Below are positions 26,064-35,969 of a stretch of DNA of 64,000 nucleotides, in pieces (position 1 is the stretch's first letter; each line of letters opens with the position of its first letter). Both the position numbers and the translations under genes were made by a program. The notes below the pieces were generated by a model. It was not told the DNA's origin. It saw only the letters and a program-made list of their open reading frames with translations, and searched no databases. The DNA comes from Defluviitalea raffinosedens (GTDB taxonomy: Bacteria > Bacillota > Clostridia > Lachnospirales > Defluviitaleaceae). Location of the stretch: NCBI RefSeq assembly GCF_016908775.1, contig NZ_JAFBEP010000002.1, positions 124,001-188,000 of the forward strand, read 5' to 3'.

Positions 26064-26474
26064 ATGTCTTCCACAAAAATATTTGTTTTGAGGCTGAAAG
26101 AAGTCATTTATACATCCCTATTTGCTATTTTAGGATTGATACTGCTCATCGTACTCATCTTTATGTTGATTCCTAACAAAAAAGGGGATACGGCAATCTA
26201 TGATGACGGAGTATATACCGCTCCAGTCAACCTGGATTATGCTTCTTTCAATGTTTCAGTAGTCGTCGAAGATGATAAAATTACATCTGTTGAATTGACC
26301 GATTTTAATGAAGACATGGCTGTTATGTATCCTCTTATCGAGCCTACCATGGCTTATCTTAACAAACAAATTACTAAAAAACAAAGTTTAGATGTCAAAG
26401 CTCCTGAAGAATCCGTGCATACAACAAAAATCCTTCTCGACGGAATAAAAGCAGCTTTAGATAACAAACATTAA
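26064..26474 (+). CDS. Membrane-anchored FMN-binding-like domain protein
   Basis: 136 residues. One TM helix (about 14-37) then an outside domain of about 95 residues. YDDGVYTAPVNLDYASFNVSV and the later ITSVELTDFNED resemble the FMN-binding domain of RnfG/NqrC-type proteins (DGxY...G...v.v.V.dgkI..v.v), and HTTKILLDGIKAAL is where those proteins have the S/T-rich flavin attachment motif. The standard SGAT word is absent, so covalent FMN is uncertain. AAGGAGG lies six bases before the ATG but is inside a hairpin. Confidence 0.6.
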   Translation: MSSTKIFVLRLKEVIYTSLFAILGLILLIVLIFMLIPNKKGDTAIYDDGVYTAPVNLDYASFNVSVVVEDDKITSVELTDFNEDMAVMYPLIEPTMAYLNKQITKKQSLDVKAPEESVHTTKILLDGIKAALDNKH

Positions 26475-26743
26475 TCCCATTTTTTCCAGTAATCTTGTTC
26501 TTCTCCACTGTCAGCTGCAGCCAGGTACATATCCACTATTTTAAATATTTCCGATTCATCTTCTAACTGATAGAATTTTTTTCCGTTTTTTACTTCAATA
26601 TTGGGAATGGACTTAGCTCCGTCATTGACCAATGATAAAAATTTTTGCTCCCACTCAAGAGCTTTTTCTTCCCCAAGTTCTTCATATCCAATAATTTCGG
26701 ATTTTACTTCTTCAATAAAATCTTCCAAAGGCATTTTAACCAT
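26471..26743 (-). CDS. Small acidic hypothetical protein (90 residues)
   Basis: Acidic, mostly helical, no TM helix and no Cys; ends in EEQDYWKKWD. No recognised family. GAGGAGG eight bases before the ATG supports the start. Its 3' end overlaps the convergent gene at 26064-26474 by four bases. Confidence 0.6.
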   Translation of the reverse strand: MVKMPLEDFIEEVKSEIIGYEELGEEKALEWEQKFLSLVNDGAKSIPNIEVKNGKKFYQLEDESEIFKIVDMYLAAADSGEEQDYWKKWD

Positions 26744-26788
26744 CTTAATTCCTCCTCAGTAATAAAATCAATATTATTATATCACGTT

Positions 26789-26822
26789 TAAAAGCCCATT
26801 ATAAAACATAATGGGCTTTTAA
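26789..26822. terminator. Terminator of the pst-phoU operon
   Basis: AAAAGCCCATTAT, a five-base loop and the perfect complement, flanked by A- and T-runs, just beyond the phoU stop on the minus strand. Confidence 0.85.
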
Positions 26823-26832
26823 AACAGTGCTT

Positions 26833-27486
26833 TTATTCATGTTTTAATTTTCCTGTAATCGTATATTCAATCCACTCGCATATATTGGTAGCATGATCAG
26901 CCATTCTTTCTAAATATTTAGTAATAAAAATAAGATATGTACCCTGTGTAATAAAAGTTCCTTCAACTTTCATCAGATCCTGAATTTCTTTTATAATATC
27001 CTCAAAATACTGATCTATGATATCATCATCTTTTATAACTCTTCTTGCCTTACAGATATCCCTTTCTACATAGCTGTCAATCGTATCTTTAACCATCTTT
27101 TTCACTTGCTGTGCCATCATCGGTATATGTTCAAGAGGTTTTTTATAAGATTCATTGAAAAGTCGAATGACATATTCAGAAATATCTGCACAGTGGTCTG
27201 CGATTCTTTCCAAATCCGTAACGATTTTTAATACTGAAGTAATTAATCTTAAGTCACTTGCAATGGGTTGCTGTCTTGTAATAAGCATAATACATTCTGT
27301 TTCCATGGCAAGTTCCATTTGATCAATTTCATCATCTCTTTGAATAACTTCCTGTGCTAAGTCTATATCTTGATTTTTCATTGCTCTAATTGTATCATCT
27401 ATGGACTGCTCGATCAGGGTTCCCATTTTTAGAAGATGCTGATGCATCTTATTTAACTCTCTTTCAAATTCATATCTTATGGGCAT
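26833..27486 (-). CDS. phoU: Phosphate signalling and transport regulator PhoU
   Basis: 217 residues, the family norm. Two three-helix bundles, each with the metal-binding pattern: VIQRDDEIDQMELAMETE and LERIADHCADISEYVIRL in the first, VIKDDDIIDQYFEDI and LERMADHATNICEWIEY in the second. PhoU restrains Pho signalling through the Pst transporter and the PhoR kinase. The ATG at 27486 has AAAGGA upstream; a TTG at 27513 is less likely. Last gene of the operon, 33 bases after pstB. Confidence 0.95.
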   Translation of the reverse strand: MPIRYEFERELNKMHQHLLKMGTLIEQSIDDTIRAMKNQDIDLAQEVIQRDDEIDQMELAMETECIMLITRQQPIASDLRLITSVLKIVTDLERIADHCADISEYVIRLFNESYKKPLEHIPMMAQQVKKMVKDTIDSYVERDICKARRVIKDDDIIDQYFEDIIKEIQDLMKVEGTFITQGTYLIFITKYLERMADHATNICEWIEYTITGKLKHE

Positions 27487-27519
27487 AGCTTCAATCCTTT
27501 CATTTAAATTCAATAAAGA

Positions 27520-28275
27520 TTAACCAAATCTTCCGGTAATATAATCTTCTGTCTTCTTATCCTTTGGATTACTAAAAACTTTTTCCGTTTTATCAAATTC
27601 GATCATCTCTCCTAACAGGAAAAATGCTGTGCGATCCGATATTCGTGCTGCCTGCTGCATATTGTGAGTGACAATGATGATGGTATAATTCTTTTTGAGA
27701 GTTACCGCCAAATCCTCAATTTTTAAAGTAGATATCGGATCAAGAGCAGAAGTGGGCTCATCCATAAGAAGTACTTCCGGTTCTACTGCGAGAGCTCTTG
27801 CAATACAAAGTCTTTGCTGTTGCCCTCCTGAAAGTCCCAAGGCATTCTTTTTTAATCTGTCTTTGACTTCATCCCAAATGGCTGCCGCTTGAAGGCTCTT
27901 TTCCACAATTTCATCCAGTATCGCTTTCTTTTTTATTCCATGGGTTCGTGGGCCATAAGCGATATTATCGTAGATACTCATGGGGAAAGGATTAGGCTTT
28001 TGAAATACCATCCCTACCCTCTTTCTTAATTGAATGACATCTATATCGTTAAATATATCTTTTCCGTCTAATGTTATCTGGCCTGTAATCTTTACGCCTT
28101 CCACTAAATCATTCATTCTGTTTAAGGTTTTTAAAAGTGTAGATTTACCGCAACCTGAAGGCCCTATAAAAGCAGTAATCTCTTTTTCCGGGATATCCAT
28201 ATCGATGTTTTTTAAAGCTTGAAAATCCCCATAAAAAAGATTTAAATTGCTTATGCTAAATTTAGAGTGGTTCAT
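27520..28275 (-). CDS. pstB: Phosphate ABC transporter ATP-binding protein PstB
   Basis: 251 residues. Walker [10 protein letters not shown] (about 37-45), Q-loop [21 protein letters not shown] typical of PstB, signature LSGGQQQRL, Walker [14 protein letters not shown] and the H-loop [11 protein letters not shown]. Powers phosphate import with PstC/PstA. AGGAGA before the ATG; 12 bases after pstA. Confidence 0.97.
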   Translation of the reverse strand: MNHSKFSISNLNLFYGDFQALKNIDMDIPEKEITAFIGPSGCGKSTLLKTLNRMNDLVEGVKITGQITLDGKDIFNDIDVIQLRKRVGMVFQKPNPFPMSIYDNIAYGPRTHGIKKKAILDEIVEKSLQAAAIWDEVKDRLKKNALGLSGGQQQRLCIARALAVEPEVLLMDEPTSALDPISTLKIEDLAVTLKKNYTIIIVTHNMQQAARISDRTAFFLLGEMIEFDKTEKVFSNPKDKKTEDYITGRFG

Positions 28276-28287
28276 AAATCTTCTCCT

Positions 28288-29124
28288 TCATATTCTGGAT
28301 TTATTCAGTTTCTTTCCAATCAGATTGGCAATAAAGTTCATTGTCAAAACAATAATAATCAATACTGTAGCCGTAGCAAAAGCATTGGCAAAATCTCCTT
28401 CTTTCGTTAAAACATACATATGAACCGATAATGTTCTGGAAGAATCCATGATGCTTCTTGCCATACGAGGAGCAAATCCTACAGTAAAATATACTGCTGC
28501 AGTCTCTCCAACAATACGACCAATACTTAAAATAACTGCTGAAAGAATACCTGGAAGAGCACAGGGTAAAACGACTTTCATAATCGTTCTTAATTTTGAA
28601 GCGCCCAATCCCAAACTCCCTTCCCGGTAAGAAACAGGAACCGATTTAAGTGCTTCTTCCGTCGTACGAATCATCGTTGGAAGCACCATAATGCTTAATG
28701 TCATAGCACCGGACAGCAAAGAATATTTCCATTCCAACTGTGTAACAAAAAATAAATATCCAAATAAGCCAAAAACAATGGATGGAATACCTGATAAACT
28801 CTCTGTTGCAAAGCGAATGACTCGAACAATTTTCCCCGATTTTGCATATTCAACAAGATAAATGGCAGAGCATATTCCTATGGGCGGAGCGATAAGAAGG
28901 GTCAAAATTACGATATAGCATGTTGCTATGATCATAGGATAAATCCCTCCCCCTCCAAAACCTTGGGGAGCTGTCGTTAAAAAATCCCAGTTGATTTTTC
29001 CGATACCGTTGATAACCACATAAAGTAAAATCCAAGCCACTACACCTACTGTAATAAAAGCTGCTGCCCATATCATTGCCAAGATGACTATATCTGTTAA
29101 TTTTCTATTTTTCACTTTACTCAC
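28288..29124 (-). CDS. pstA: Phosphate ABC transporter permease PstA
   Basis: 278 residues with six TM helices. The coupling-loop EAA-type motif is SYREGSLGLGASKLRTIMKVVLP; GIPSIVFGLFG is the PstA/C signature. The reading overlaps the pstC stop by eight bases from a GTG at 29124; a GTG at 29115 is an alternative start with a GGTG ribosome-binding site. Confidence 0.95.
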   Translation of the reverse strand: MSKVKNRKLTDIVILAMIWAAAFITVGVVAWILLYVVINGIGKINWDFLTTAPQGFGGGGIYPMIIATCYIVILTLLIAPPIGICSAIYLVEYAKSGKIVRVIRFATESLSGIPSIVFGLFGYLFFVTQLEWKYSLLSGAMTLSIMVLPTMIRTTEEALKSVPVSYREGSLGLGASKLRTIMKVVLPCALPGILSAVILSIGRIVGETAAVYFTVGFAPRMARSIMDSSRTLSVHMYVLTKEGDFANAFATATVLIIIVLTMNFIANLIGKKLNKSRI

Positions 29125-30049
29125 CTGCCCTATGGGTTATAACATTAAGAATAATATTTAAAATCATGATAAAAATGAATAGTATCACTCCAGTAGCAAA
29201 TAACGCTTCCTGGGCTAATCCATAAGCATATCCCATTTCTAATGCGATATTGGCAGTTAATGTTCTAATAGGCTTTAGAACAGACTTTGGAATGATTGCT
29301 GCATTGCCTGAAATCAATATCACAGCCATGGTTTCTCCTATGGCCCTTCCTATTCCCAAAACAATACCGGCCGTTATTCCTGATTTTGCAGCGGGAATAA
29401 TCACAGTAAAAATAGTTTTTATATGCGAAGCGCCTAAAGCCAAGGCTCCTTCTTTATATTCTTTTGGAACTGTGCGGATCGATGTTTCAGAAATGCTTAT
29501 GATCGTTGGAAGAATCATAATTCCTAAAATAATGCATACAGCAAGGAGACTATTTCCTGGTCCTCCTAATTTTTTAGCGATCAGAGGTACAATCACAATA
29601 AGTCCAAAAAAGCCATAAATAACTGAAGGAATGCCCGCCAAGAGTTCCACTGCCGGCTTTACCAGTCTGACAAGCCATTCTGGTGCCAGTTCTGCAATAA
29701 ATACTGCTGTTAAAACACCTATGGGAACACCTATTAAAATTGCTCCGGCAGTAGCACAAAGAGAGCCTAAAATCATGGGCATGAGTCCAAATATTTCTCC
29801 TTCCGGGTTCCACTGGGTTCCAAATATAAAATCCAATATGCCTATTTTAAATATTGCCGGAGAACCTTTTATAAATATAAAAAATGTAATCATAATAACA
29901 CTTAAAACTGAAACGAAAGCACACAGAAAGAAAAATTTCTCCACAATTTTTTCTATTATTTTAGTGTGTTGTAATTTCTTTGGTATTTCCAGCCTATGAG
30001 TTTCAACTTTATGAATTAGATTCGGTAAGATCATCTCTTTTATACTCAT
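29117..30049 (-). CDS. pstC: Phosphate ABC transporter permease PstC
   Basis: 310 residues, six TM helices. Signature GIPSVIYGFFGLIVIVPL and coupling motif EYKEGALALGASHIKTIFTVIIP. AAGGAGA lies eight bases before the ATG at 30049; the open frame extends to 30079 without a better site. Follows pstS across a terminator-like hairpin that may set the pstS:pstC ratio. Confidence 0.95.
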   Translation of the reverse strand: MSIKEMILPNLIHKVETHRLEIPKKLQHTKIIEKIVEKFFFLCAFVSVLSVIMITFFIFIKGSPAIFKIGILDFIFGTQWNPEGEIFGLMPMILGSLCATAGAILIGVPIGVLTAVFIAELAPEWLVRLVKPAVELLAGIPSVIYGFFGLIVIVPLIAKKLGGPGNSLLAVCIILGIMILPTIISISETSIRTVPKEYKEGALALGASHIKTIFTVIIPAAKSGITAGIVLGIGRAIGETMAVILISGNAAIIPKSVLKPIRTLTANIALEMGYAYGLAQEALFATGVILFIFIMILNIILNVITHRAGE

Positions 30050-30072
30050 TTTCTTTCTCCTTCCTATAGGCA

Positions 30073-30110
30073 TAAACAAAGAACCTTTTAAGATAAAGGT
30101 TCCATGTTTA
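30073..30110 (-). terminator. Attenuating hairpin between pstS and pstC
   Basis: Minus strand AAACATGGAACCTTT, six-base loop, AAAGGTTCTTTGTTT. In an operon this usually lets the binding protein be made in excess over the permeases. Confidence 0.6.
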
Positions 30111-30127
30111 TGTATAAGATAACTCTT

Positions 30128-31048
30128 TTATTTTGCAGGGATATACTTTTCTGATACGATTTTTTGCCCTTCTTCTCCCAGAGCAAAGTCAAGGAAGCTT
30201 TGGGCTTCTTTGCTTACTTCGCCTTTTGTCACCAGAAGGAGAGGTCTTGAAATCTTATAGGTTCCCGATTTTACATTTTCAACAGTAGCTTCTACGCCTT
30301 CGATTGTAACTGCTTTTATAGTTTCATCAAGATATCCTAAAGAAAGATAACCTATTGCATTCTCCTGAGTGGTTACGGATGTTTTTAAAGCCCCATTACT
30401 GTCAAAAGTCAATGCATCTGCCACCATCCCACTGACTTCTTTCCCATCATCGGTTTTGTCCAAAAGTCCTACGATTTCTTCAAAAGCACTTCTTGTACCG
30501 GAACCTGCTTCACGGCCTAATACCACAATCGGCGCATCACTTCCTCCAATTTCACTCCAGTTTTTAATTTCACCTCTGAATATTTTATTTACCGTGTCAA
30601 TGTCTAAATCAGAAATCGGATTAGAAGGATGAACTACCACAGCAATTCCGTCATAGGCCAGTACATACTCTGTTAACCCCCACGTCTTTTCCTCTTCTTT
30701 TAATTCGCGGGAAGACATTCCTATATCTACATTCCCGGCTTCAGCATCTTTGATCCCTGTGGAAGACCCTCCCCCTTGAACATTAACAGTAATTTCAGGT
30801 TCTACAGCTGAAAATGCATCTGCAATGGCTTGTGCAACCGGAAGTACTGTAGTAGATCCACTCATTGCCACCGTACCTTCCAATAATTCTTCTGCATTAT
30901 TCTCTTCTGCTTGTGTATTTTGCTGTGACACTGTTTCTTCTTTGGATGCTGTTTCTTCAATATTTTTTTCTTGACTTGTGCATCCTGAAAAAAGACCAAT
31001 TACCATGACCATTGTCATAATCACACTTAATAGATGTAATTTTCTCAT
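30128..31048 (-). CDS. pstS: Phosphate-binding lipoprotein PstS
   Basis: 306 residues. Lipoprotein signal ending LFSGC (Cys23), an acidic linker, then the periplasmic-type phosphate-binding fold: SGSTTVLPVAQAIADAF near residues 63-79, GGGSSTGIKD, DIGMSSRELK and GREAGSGTRSAFEEI, which supply phosphate ligands. GGGGAGG before the ATG. First gene of the pst operon, behind the Pho boxes at 31117-31155. Confidence 0.96.
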   Translation of the reverse strand: MRKLHLLSVIMTMVMVIGLFSGCTSQEKNIEETASKEETVSQQNTQAEENNAEELLEGTVAMSGSTTVLPVAQAIADAFSAVEPEITVNVQGGGSSTGIKDAEAGNVDIGMSSRELKEEEKTWGLTEYVLAYDGIAVVVHPSNPISDLDIDTVNKIFRGEIKNWSEIGGSDAPIVVLGREAGSGTRSAFEEIVGLLDKTDDGKEVSGMVADALTFDSNGALKTSVTTQENAIGYLSLGYLDETIKAVTIEGVEATVENVKSGTYKISRPLLLVTKGEVSKEAQSFLDFALGEEGQKIVSEKYIPAK

Positions 31049-31116
31049 TGTTATTCCTCCCCAAAGATATTTGTCTGATCTCTAACCTTATTTACAAGAT
31101 AACTTTAACATCTTTT

Positions 31117-31155
31117 TGTTAATCCCATATAATGGATATGTTAATTCTATGTTAA
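31117..31155 (-). promoter_or_regulatory. Pho boxes upstream of pstS
   Basis: On the minus strand TTAACA occurs at 31155-31150, 31144-31139 and 31122-31117, that is at 11-bp and 22-bp steps, one helical face. TTAACA direct repeats with five-base spacers are the PhoP-binding pattern known from Bacillus. The first box overlaps the stop codon of the chemoreceptor gene. PhoP is encoded 4 kb upstream. Confidence 0.75.
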
Positions 31156-33161
31156 CTTTTTAATTGAAACATAGACGTCTTGTTTTCTAAATCCTGTGCC
31201 ATTTTCAGAAGTTCTTCACTGCTTCTGAAGATTTTTTCAATATTCGATGTTTGCTCTTCTACACTTTCATGAATATGTCTGCACATCAATGCTGAATCCT
31301 CCACTTGATGAGCTATGTGCTCGATCCCTTCCAATAAATTATTTTTTTCTAAATTCATATAATAAATCGCTTCGTTTAAACGAGTGATCTTTAATGCAAT
31401 TTCTCCTGCAATCTTATCAATATGAGTAAATACATTCTCCGTATTTAACATCGCCTCATACTGCAGAGTTGATATTTGCCTGACTTCTTCCATAATCCGT
31501 GTCGCTTTTTCAACTTGAGAAACCATCTCTCCTAAATAACTGTACATTGTATGTGTAAGCTTTTCTGTCTGTTCTGCCAATAATCGAATTTCTGTTGCCA
31601 CAACTCCAAAACTTCTTCCATATTCACCTGCTCTCGCTGCTTCTATAGAAGCATTTAATGAAATCAAATTGGTTTGTCGGGCTATGTCTTCGATGTTATA
31701 TATTATGTTTGCAACTGCTTTTGTTTTGGATTGCAGTCCTTCAATCTCTATAGTAACTTCTTTCCCTAAGTCCATACCCGTTTTGGAGATCTTGTGTAAT
31801 TCTTTCACCCGTTCTACTCCTAATCTATTGACTCTCTTACTTTCCTCTGCCTGTTCCATAACTTCCCGTGCATTCTGAATGATTACATTTATATAATCCG
31901 AAAACTGCATCGTTTGCTTTAACATATGATCTGTCTCTGTAAACTGCAAATCAGAAGTGGATGATAATTGTTCCAAAGAAGCAGATATGACTTGAGCAGA
32001 TACTGAATGGCTCTCGCAAATCCGATGAAATTCTTTAGAAGAATAAAACAATAAATGAGCAGTTTCTAAAATGCTTTTTACCAAATTTCGTATTTGCTCA
32101 ATCATTTCATTAAATTTTCTAGTTAATTTCCCCACTTCATCTCTAGATTGTTCTATTAAATGAACCTCCAGATCTCCCTGCTCTACCTTTTTCATGCCGT
32201 CTAACAGATATTTCATAGGCTTTGTAATTCCAGACACAATCCATATGCTAAAGCATATTCCTAATATGAGAACTACGAGTAAAATCATTACATTTTTCAG
32301 AATCATATTTTTGATATCATCTTCTATTTCTTTACTCTCCATCACAACGATAAATTTCCATCCTGTTCGGGCATTGGTTGTGAAATTCATAAAATACTCT
32401 TTCCCATTGATTTCATACTCCAACTGCCCTGTATCTAAGTCTTTTATTTTTTCAAAAAATGGTTCAGAAGAAATGCTTTTGGAAATCATCTCTTTTTTCC
32501 TATGGGCAGTAATAATACCATCAGAATTTACCGCATATGCATATCCCGTTTTCCCTAAATAAATCTCTTCTAAAATGGAACTAAAATAGTCTGTAGATAC
32601 TGCAGCAGCAACAACACCTATTGTTTTTGCATCCTTATTCACAGTTTTAGCAATAATAATTTCAGTATTTCCAGATTGTTCATTGGCTGCTGGAGACAGA
32701 TAAACCACTCTTCCTTTATTACTCATAGCCTTTTTATACCATACTTCTTTTGTAGGCTCATAATTTAGGGAGACAGTTTTCGTCTCGGGATATTGATAAA
32801 AAATATTATTATAAGTGGCAATCATTAATCTTTTGATCGCGCCATTTCCTTCTTCGTAATACTTAAAATCTCCCAGAATTTTTTTCTTGTTATCTTCAGA
32901 AATCAAAATGTTGGAAACACTATTCTCTCTAGAAATAGCCTGAAGAGTTAATTCAATGCTTGCAAATAATTTTTCAGAAGATTTTTCAATCTGCTTTGCC
33001 AATAGAATTTCTGACTCATTGGCAAATCGCTTAATTCTCCTAGTTGTCTCCAAGGAATTGTTGATCACTACGATAATGAGACTGCTTACTTGCATTACAA
33101 TTACAACAACCAGAATTTTATTCAATATGCTTTTACTGAATGATTTCACAAACAGTTCCAT
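31152..33161 (-). CDS. Methyl-accepting chemotaxis protein with dCache-type sensor
   Basis: 669 residues. TM1 about 12-34, an extracellular sensor of roughly 250 residues with Cache-like stretches ([29 protein letters not shown] is part of it; [28 protein letters not shown]), TM2 about 287-310, HAMP, then the cytoplasmic signalling domain with the tip [19 protein letters not shown]. The tip differs a little from the usual [17 protein letters not shown]. It sits between phoR and pstS, the only non-Pho gene in the cluster. AAGGAGG before the ATG. Confidence 0.9.
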   Translation of the reverse strand: MELFVKSFSKSILNKILVVVIVMQVSSLIIVVINNSLETTRRIKRFANESEILLAKQIEKSSEKLFASIELTLQAISRENSVSNILISEDNKKKILGDFKYYEEGNGAIKRLMIATYNNIFYQYPETKTVSLNYEPTKEVWYKKAMSNKGRVVYLSPAANEQSGNTEIIIAKTVNKDAKTIGVVAAAVSTDYFSSILEEIYLGKTGYAYAVNSDGIITAHRKKEMISKSISSEPFFEKIKDLDTGQLEYEINGKEYFMNFTTNARTGWKFIVVMESKEIEDDIKNMILKNVMILLVVLILGICFSIWIVSGITKPMKYLLDGMKKVEQGDLEVHLIEQSRDEVGKLTRKFNEMIEQIRNLVKSILETAHLLFYSSKEFHRICESHSVSAQVISASLEQLSSTSDLQFTETDHMLKQTMQFSDYINVIIQNAREVMEQAEESKRVNRLGVERVKELHKISKTGMDLGKEVTIEIEGLQSKTKAVANIIYNIEDIARQTNLISLNASIEAARAGEYGRSFGVVATEIRLLAEQTEKLTHTMYSYLGEMVSQVEKATRIMEEVRQISTLQYEAMLNTENVFTHIDKIAGEIALKITRLNEAIYYMNLEKNNLLEGIEHIAHQVEDSALMCRHIHESVEEQTSNIEKIFRSSEELLKMAQDLENKTSMFQLKS

Positions 33162-33306
33162 GCAAGTCCTCCTTATTCTTCATGTTCTTCATGATCTTTT
33201 GATAAATCATTTGTTGTATCATAGCCTTTATCAGTAAAATTAAAATAAAGTTCTTGTTAAATTCTTGTTAATCTTTTTTAAGCCAAAAAACAACTGCATT
33301 GTATTT

Positions 33307-33358
33307 GTAAAATAAAAAAGTTTGGTCCCGTGCAAACAAGACAAACTTTCTTATGTCA
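33307..33358. repeat. 52-bp hairpin repeat, copy 2
   Basis: Arms AAAAAAGTTTG and CAAACTTTCTT around the loop containing TGCAAACAAG. It directly abuts the T-tract of the phoR terminator (minus strand). Same orientation as copies 1 and 3. Lies in the 245-base phoR-chemoreceptor gap. Confidence 0.65.
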
Positions 33359-33360
33359 TA

Positions 33361-33393
33361 AAAAAAGAACAAGAATTAAATCCTTGTTCTTTT
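33361..33393 (-). terminator. Terminator of phoPR
   Basis: Minus strand AAAAGAACAAG, a short loop, CTTGTTCTTTTTTT. Confidence 0.85.
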
Positions 33394-33406
33394 CCATATT
33401 CTGCAC

Positions 33407-35161
33407 TTAATTTTTTATTCTCGGAAGGGTAACGGTAAAAATACTCCCCACTCCTTCTTTACTGTTTACCTCGATCGTACCATCATAAAGTTTCACAATA
33501 TGTTTTACAATAGAAAGACCAAGTCCTGTTCCACCCATTTTTCTCGATCTTCCTTTATCCACCCGATAAAATCTTTCGAAAAGTCGAGGGATATGTTCTT
33601 TAGATATTCCTATTCCTGTATCTTCTACGATCACTTTCAAGGTGTCCTGCTCTGTTTTACAGATGAGTTTCACTTTTCCTTTTTCAGTATACTTTATGCC
33701 GTTATCGATTAAATTAATCAGAATCTGTTTCATTCTGTCCGCGTTGCAATAGAAAAACATTCTATCTTCAATATCCTTTTCTAAAGCAATACCCTTTTCT
33801 TCTGCTTTCGGTCTCAGTATTGCAAAAACTTCGTCAATCAGTTCATTCATATCCTGCATAGACATATCAATGTCTACTTCTCTCGTTTCAATTTCTGACA
33901 GGGATAATATATCTTGAATTAAGCGATATAATCTTTCCGTTTCTATATCAATAATATCTAAAAATCGTTCTGCTACTTTTTGGTTTTCTAATGCTCCATT
34001 TTTTAAAGTATCCACAAAACCCCTGATAGAAGTCAAAGGCGTCTTCAGTTCATGGCTTACGCTGGATACAAAATCACTTCGCATTTGTTCCAGCTTCCTT
34101 ATTTGAGTAATATCTTGTATGACAAGCAAAGTTCCTATGATTCGCTCTCCTTGTTCTGTCAATGTAATCGGGCTTGTATAGATTCTCAAAATCTTGGTTT
34201 GCTCATCTAATTCCAATTCATCCACAATAGATTCTTGATTTTGAACAGACCTTTCTAAAGCCTCCAGTATTTTTGAATTCCTTACGACTTCATAAAATAG
34301 CTTTCCATATACATAATCCTCTTTTACAGAAAATATTTTATATGCGACAGGATTCATAAGCATGATATGGAGACCGGAATCCACAGCAATAATTCCGTTA
34401 ATCATACTGTTCATAATGGATTCTAACTGGATGTTTTTATGCTTCAACTGAAAAATCGAATATTTTAATTCCTTTGCCATATAATTAAAAGATGTTGCTA
34501 ATTTTTCAATTTCTTCATCTCCATCCACATATACCTTTTTATTATAATTTCCTTTGGCTATTTCTTCTGCTGCATAAACAAGCTGACGAATAGGCCGTGA
34601 AAACTTCTTAGAAAAAATAAAAGCAGCAATAATTGCAATAATTACTCCAAATAAGATTCCTATCATACTATAATCAGCGATTGTACGATTCATTTCCTGA
34701 ATTTCAACCAGGGGTACCGACAATCTCAGCACTCCGGTAAAATCTTTGGTTTTTATCGGACATGCAATGTATATAAGATGAACCCCTAACGTCTCACTGT
34801 ATCTTTTACTGAATCCTATTTCATTCTGTAAAGCTTTTATGATTTCAGGACGATTAATATGATTTTCCATAATTTCAGGGGATGACTCAGAATCCCCCAA
34901 TACTTTTCCATTTTGATCTATGATCGTCAGGCGGGCATTAACGCTTTTTCCATATTCTATAGCAAAATTTTGAAAATCCATTTCTTCCACAGATTTGAAT
35001 TCATTAATGAACAAATCTGTAAGGAGTTTTCCCTGAACTGAAAGTTCATGTTTTAACCTGTTTGTGTAATACTTCTGGCTGGTCTGAAGAGCTGAATAGG
35101 CTGTTGCCAAACAAGAAAAAACAATTAAAACAGTATATGTAATAAGAAGTCTTCTCTGCAT
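33407..35161 (-). CDS. phoR: Sensor histidine kinase PhoR
   Basis: 584 residues. TM1 (about 7-24), an extracellular sensor of roughly 140 residues, TM2 (about 166-186), HAMP (190-240), PAS (245-355), then HisKA with the phospho-His in SSVSHELKTPLTSIRGF and an HATPase_c with N-box NLIDNGIKYT, DTGIGI and GGTGLGLSIV. The layout equals PhoR, and the position next to phoP and pst supports phosphate-limitation signalling. Starts four bases after phoP. Confidence 0.93.
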   Translation of the reverse strand: MQRRLLITYTVLIVFSCLATAYSALQTSQKYYTNRLKHELSVQGKLLTDLFINEFKSVEEMDFQNFAIEYGKSVNARLTIIDQNGKVLGDSESSPEIMENHINRPEIIKALQNEIGFSKRYSETLGVHLIYIACPIKTKDFTGVLRLSVPLVEIQEMNRTIADYSMIGILFGVIIAIIAAFIFSKKFSRPIRQLVYAAEEIAKGNYNKKVYVDGDEEIEKLATSFNYMAKELKYSIFQLKHKNIQLESIMNSMINGIIAVDSGLHIMLMNPVAYKIFSVKEDYVYGKLFYEVVRNSKILEALERSVQNQESIVDELELDEQTKILRIYTSPITLTEQGERIIGTLLVIQDITQIRKLEQMRSDFVSSVSHELKTPLTSIRGFVDTLKNGALENQKVAERFLDIIDIETERLYRLIQDILSLSEIETREVDIDMSMQDMNELIDEVFAILRPKAEEKGIALEKDIEDRMFFYCNADRMKQILINLIDNGIKYTEKGKVKLICKTEQDTLKVIVEDTGIGISKEHIPRLFERFYRVDKGRSRKMGGTGLGLSIVKHIVKLYDGTIEVNSKEGVGSIFTVTLPRIKN

Positions 35162-35165
35162 TATT

Positions 35166-35882
35166 TCACTTACTTTCTTCCCTAAATTTATAACCTATTC
35201 CGCGTACCGTTTTTATAAAAAAAGGTGAGCTGTCATCATCTTCTATTTTCTTTCTCAAATTTCTTATATGAACATCTACCGTGCGACTTTCACCCACATA
35301 ATCATATCCCCAAATCTTTTCCAATAACTCTTCTCTGGAAAAAACTCTTCCAGGATTCTTGGCCAGTACAGCTAAAAGCTCAAATTCTTTTAATGGCATT
35401 TCAATTACATTATCGCTCTTTTTCACTGTTCTGGTAGTCTCATTGATTGCCAGATTCCCTACTTGAATGATTTTTTCTTTTTCTGTTGACTGTGGTAAAT
35501 ATTCTGTTTCTTCCTTTCGTCTTAATACAGCTTTAATCCGCGCTAAAAGCTCACGAACCCTAAAAGGTTTCCCAATATAATCATCTGCCCCCATTTCTAA
35601 ACCAAGTACTGCATCAATTTCTTCATTTTTGGCTGTTAACATAATCACAGGGATATTTTTTAAAGACTCATTAAAGCGAATTCTTTTTAAAACTTCTAAT
35701 CCGTCAATACCAGGAAGCATAAGATCCAGAATTACTAAATCTACAGAAGCATTGAGTTTTTCCAATGCTTCTTCTCCAGATTCTGCCTCTGATACTTCAT
35801 ATCCGGTATTCTCAAGATTATATTTTAATAACTCTAAAATATGAATTTCGTCATCTACGATTAAAATTTTTCGTTTTGACAT
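35166..35882 (-). CDS. phoP: Phosphate response regulator PhoP (PhoB-type)
   Basis: 238 residues. Receiver domain with DDE near 10-12, phospho-Asp in LVILDLMLPGIDG and the KPF lysine; C-terminal OmpR-type winged helix ending GESRTVDVHIRNLRKKIE and TVRGIGYKF. GGAG before the ATG. The predicted regulator of the TTAACA boxes before pstS. Two repeat elements lie upstream. Confidence 0.94.
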   Translation of the reverse strand: MSKRKILIVDDEIHILELLKYNLENTGYEVSEAESGEEALEKLNASVDLVILDLMLPGIDGLEVLKRIRFNESLKNIPVIMLTAKNEEIDAVLGLEMGADDYIGKPFRVRELLARIKAVLRRKEETEYLPQSTEKEKIIQVGNLAINETTRTVKKSDNVIEMPLKEFELLAVLAKNPGRVFSREELLEKIWGYDYVGESRTVDVHIRNLRKKIEDDDSSPFFIKTVRGIGYKFREESK

Positions 35883-35969
35883 AAAATCACTCCAATAATC
35901 TTTAGTTGATCGAGTTCATAATAACATATGAACTATTCTATAACAACAAAAATGCTGTTGCATCATCCT

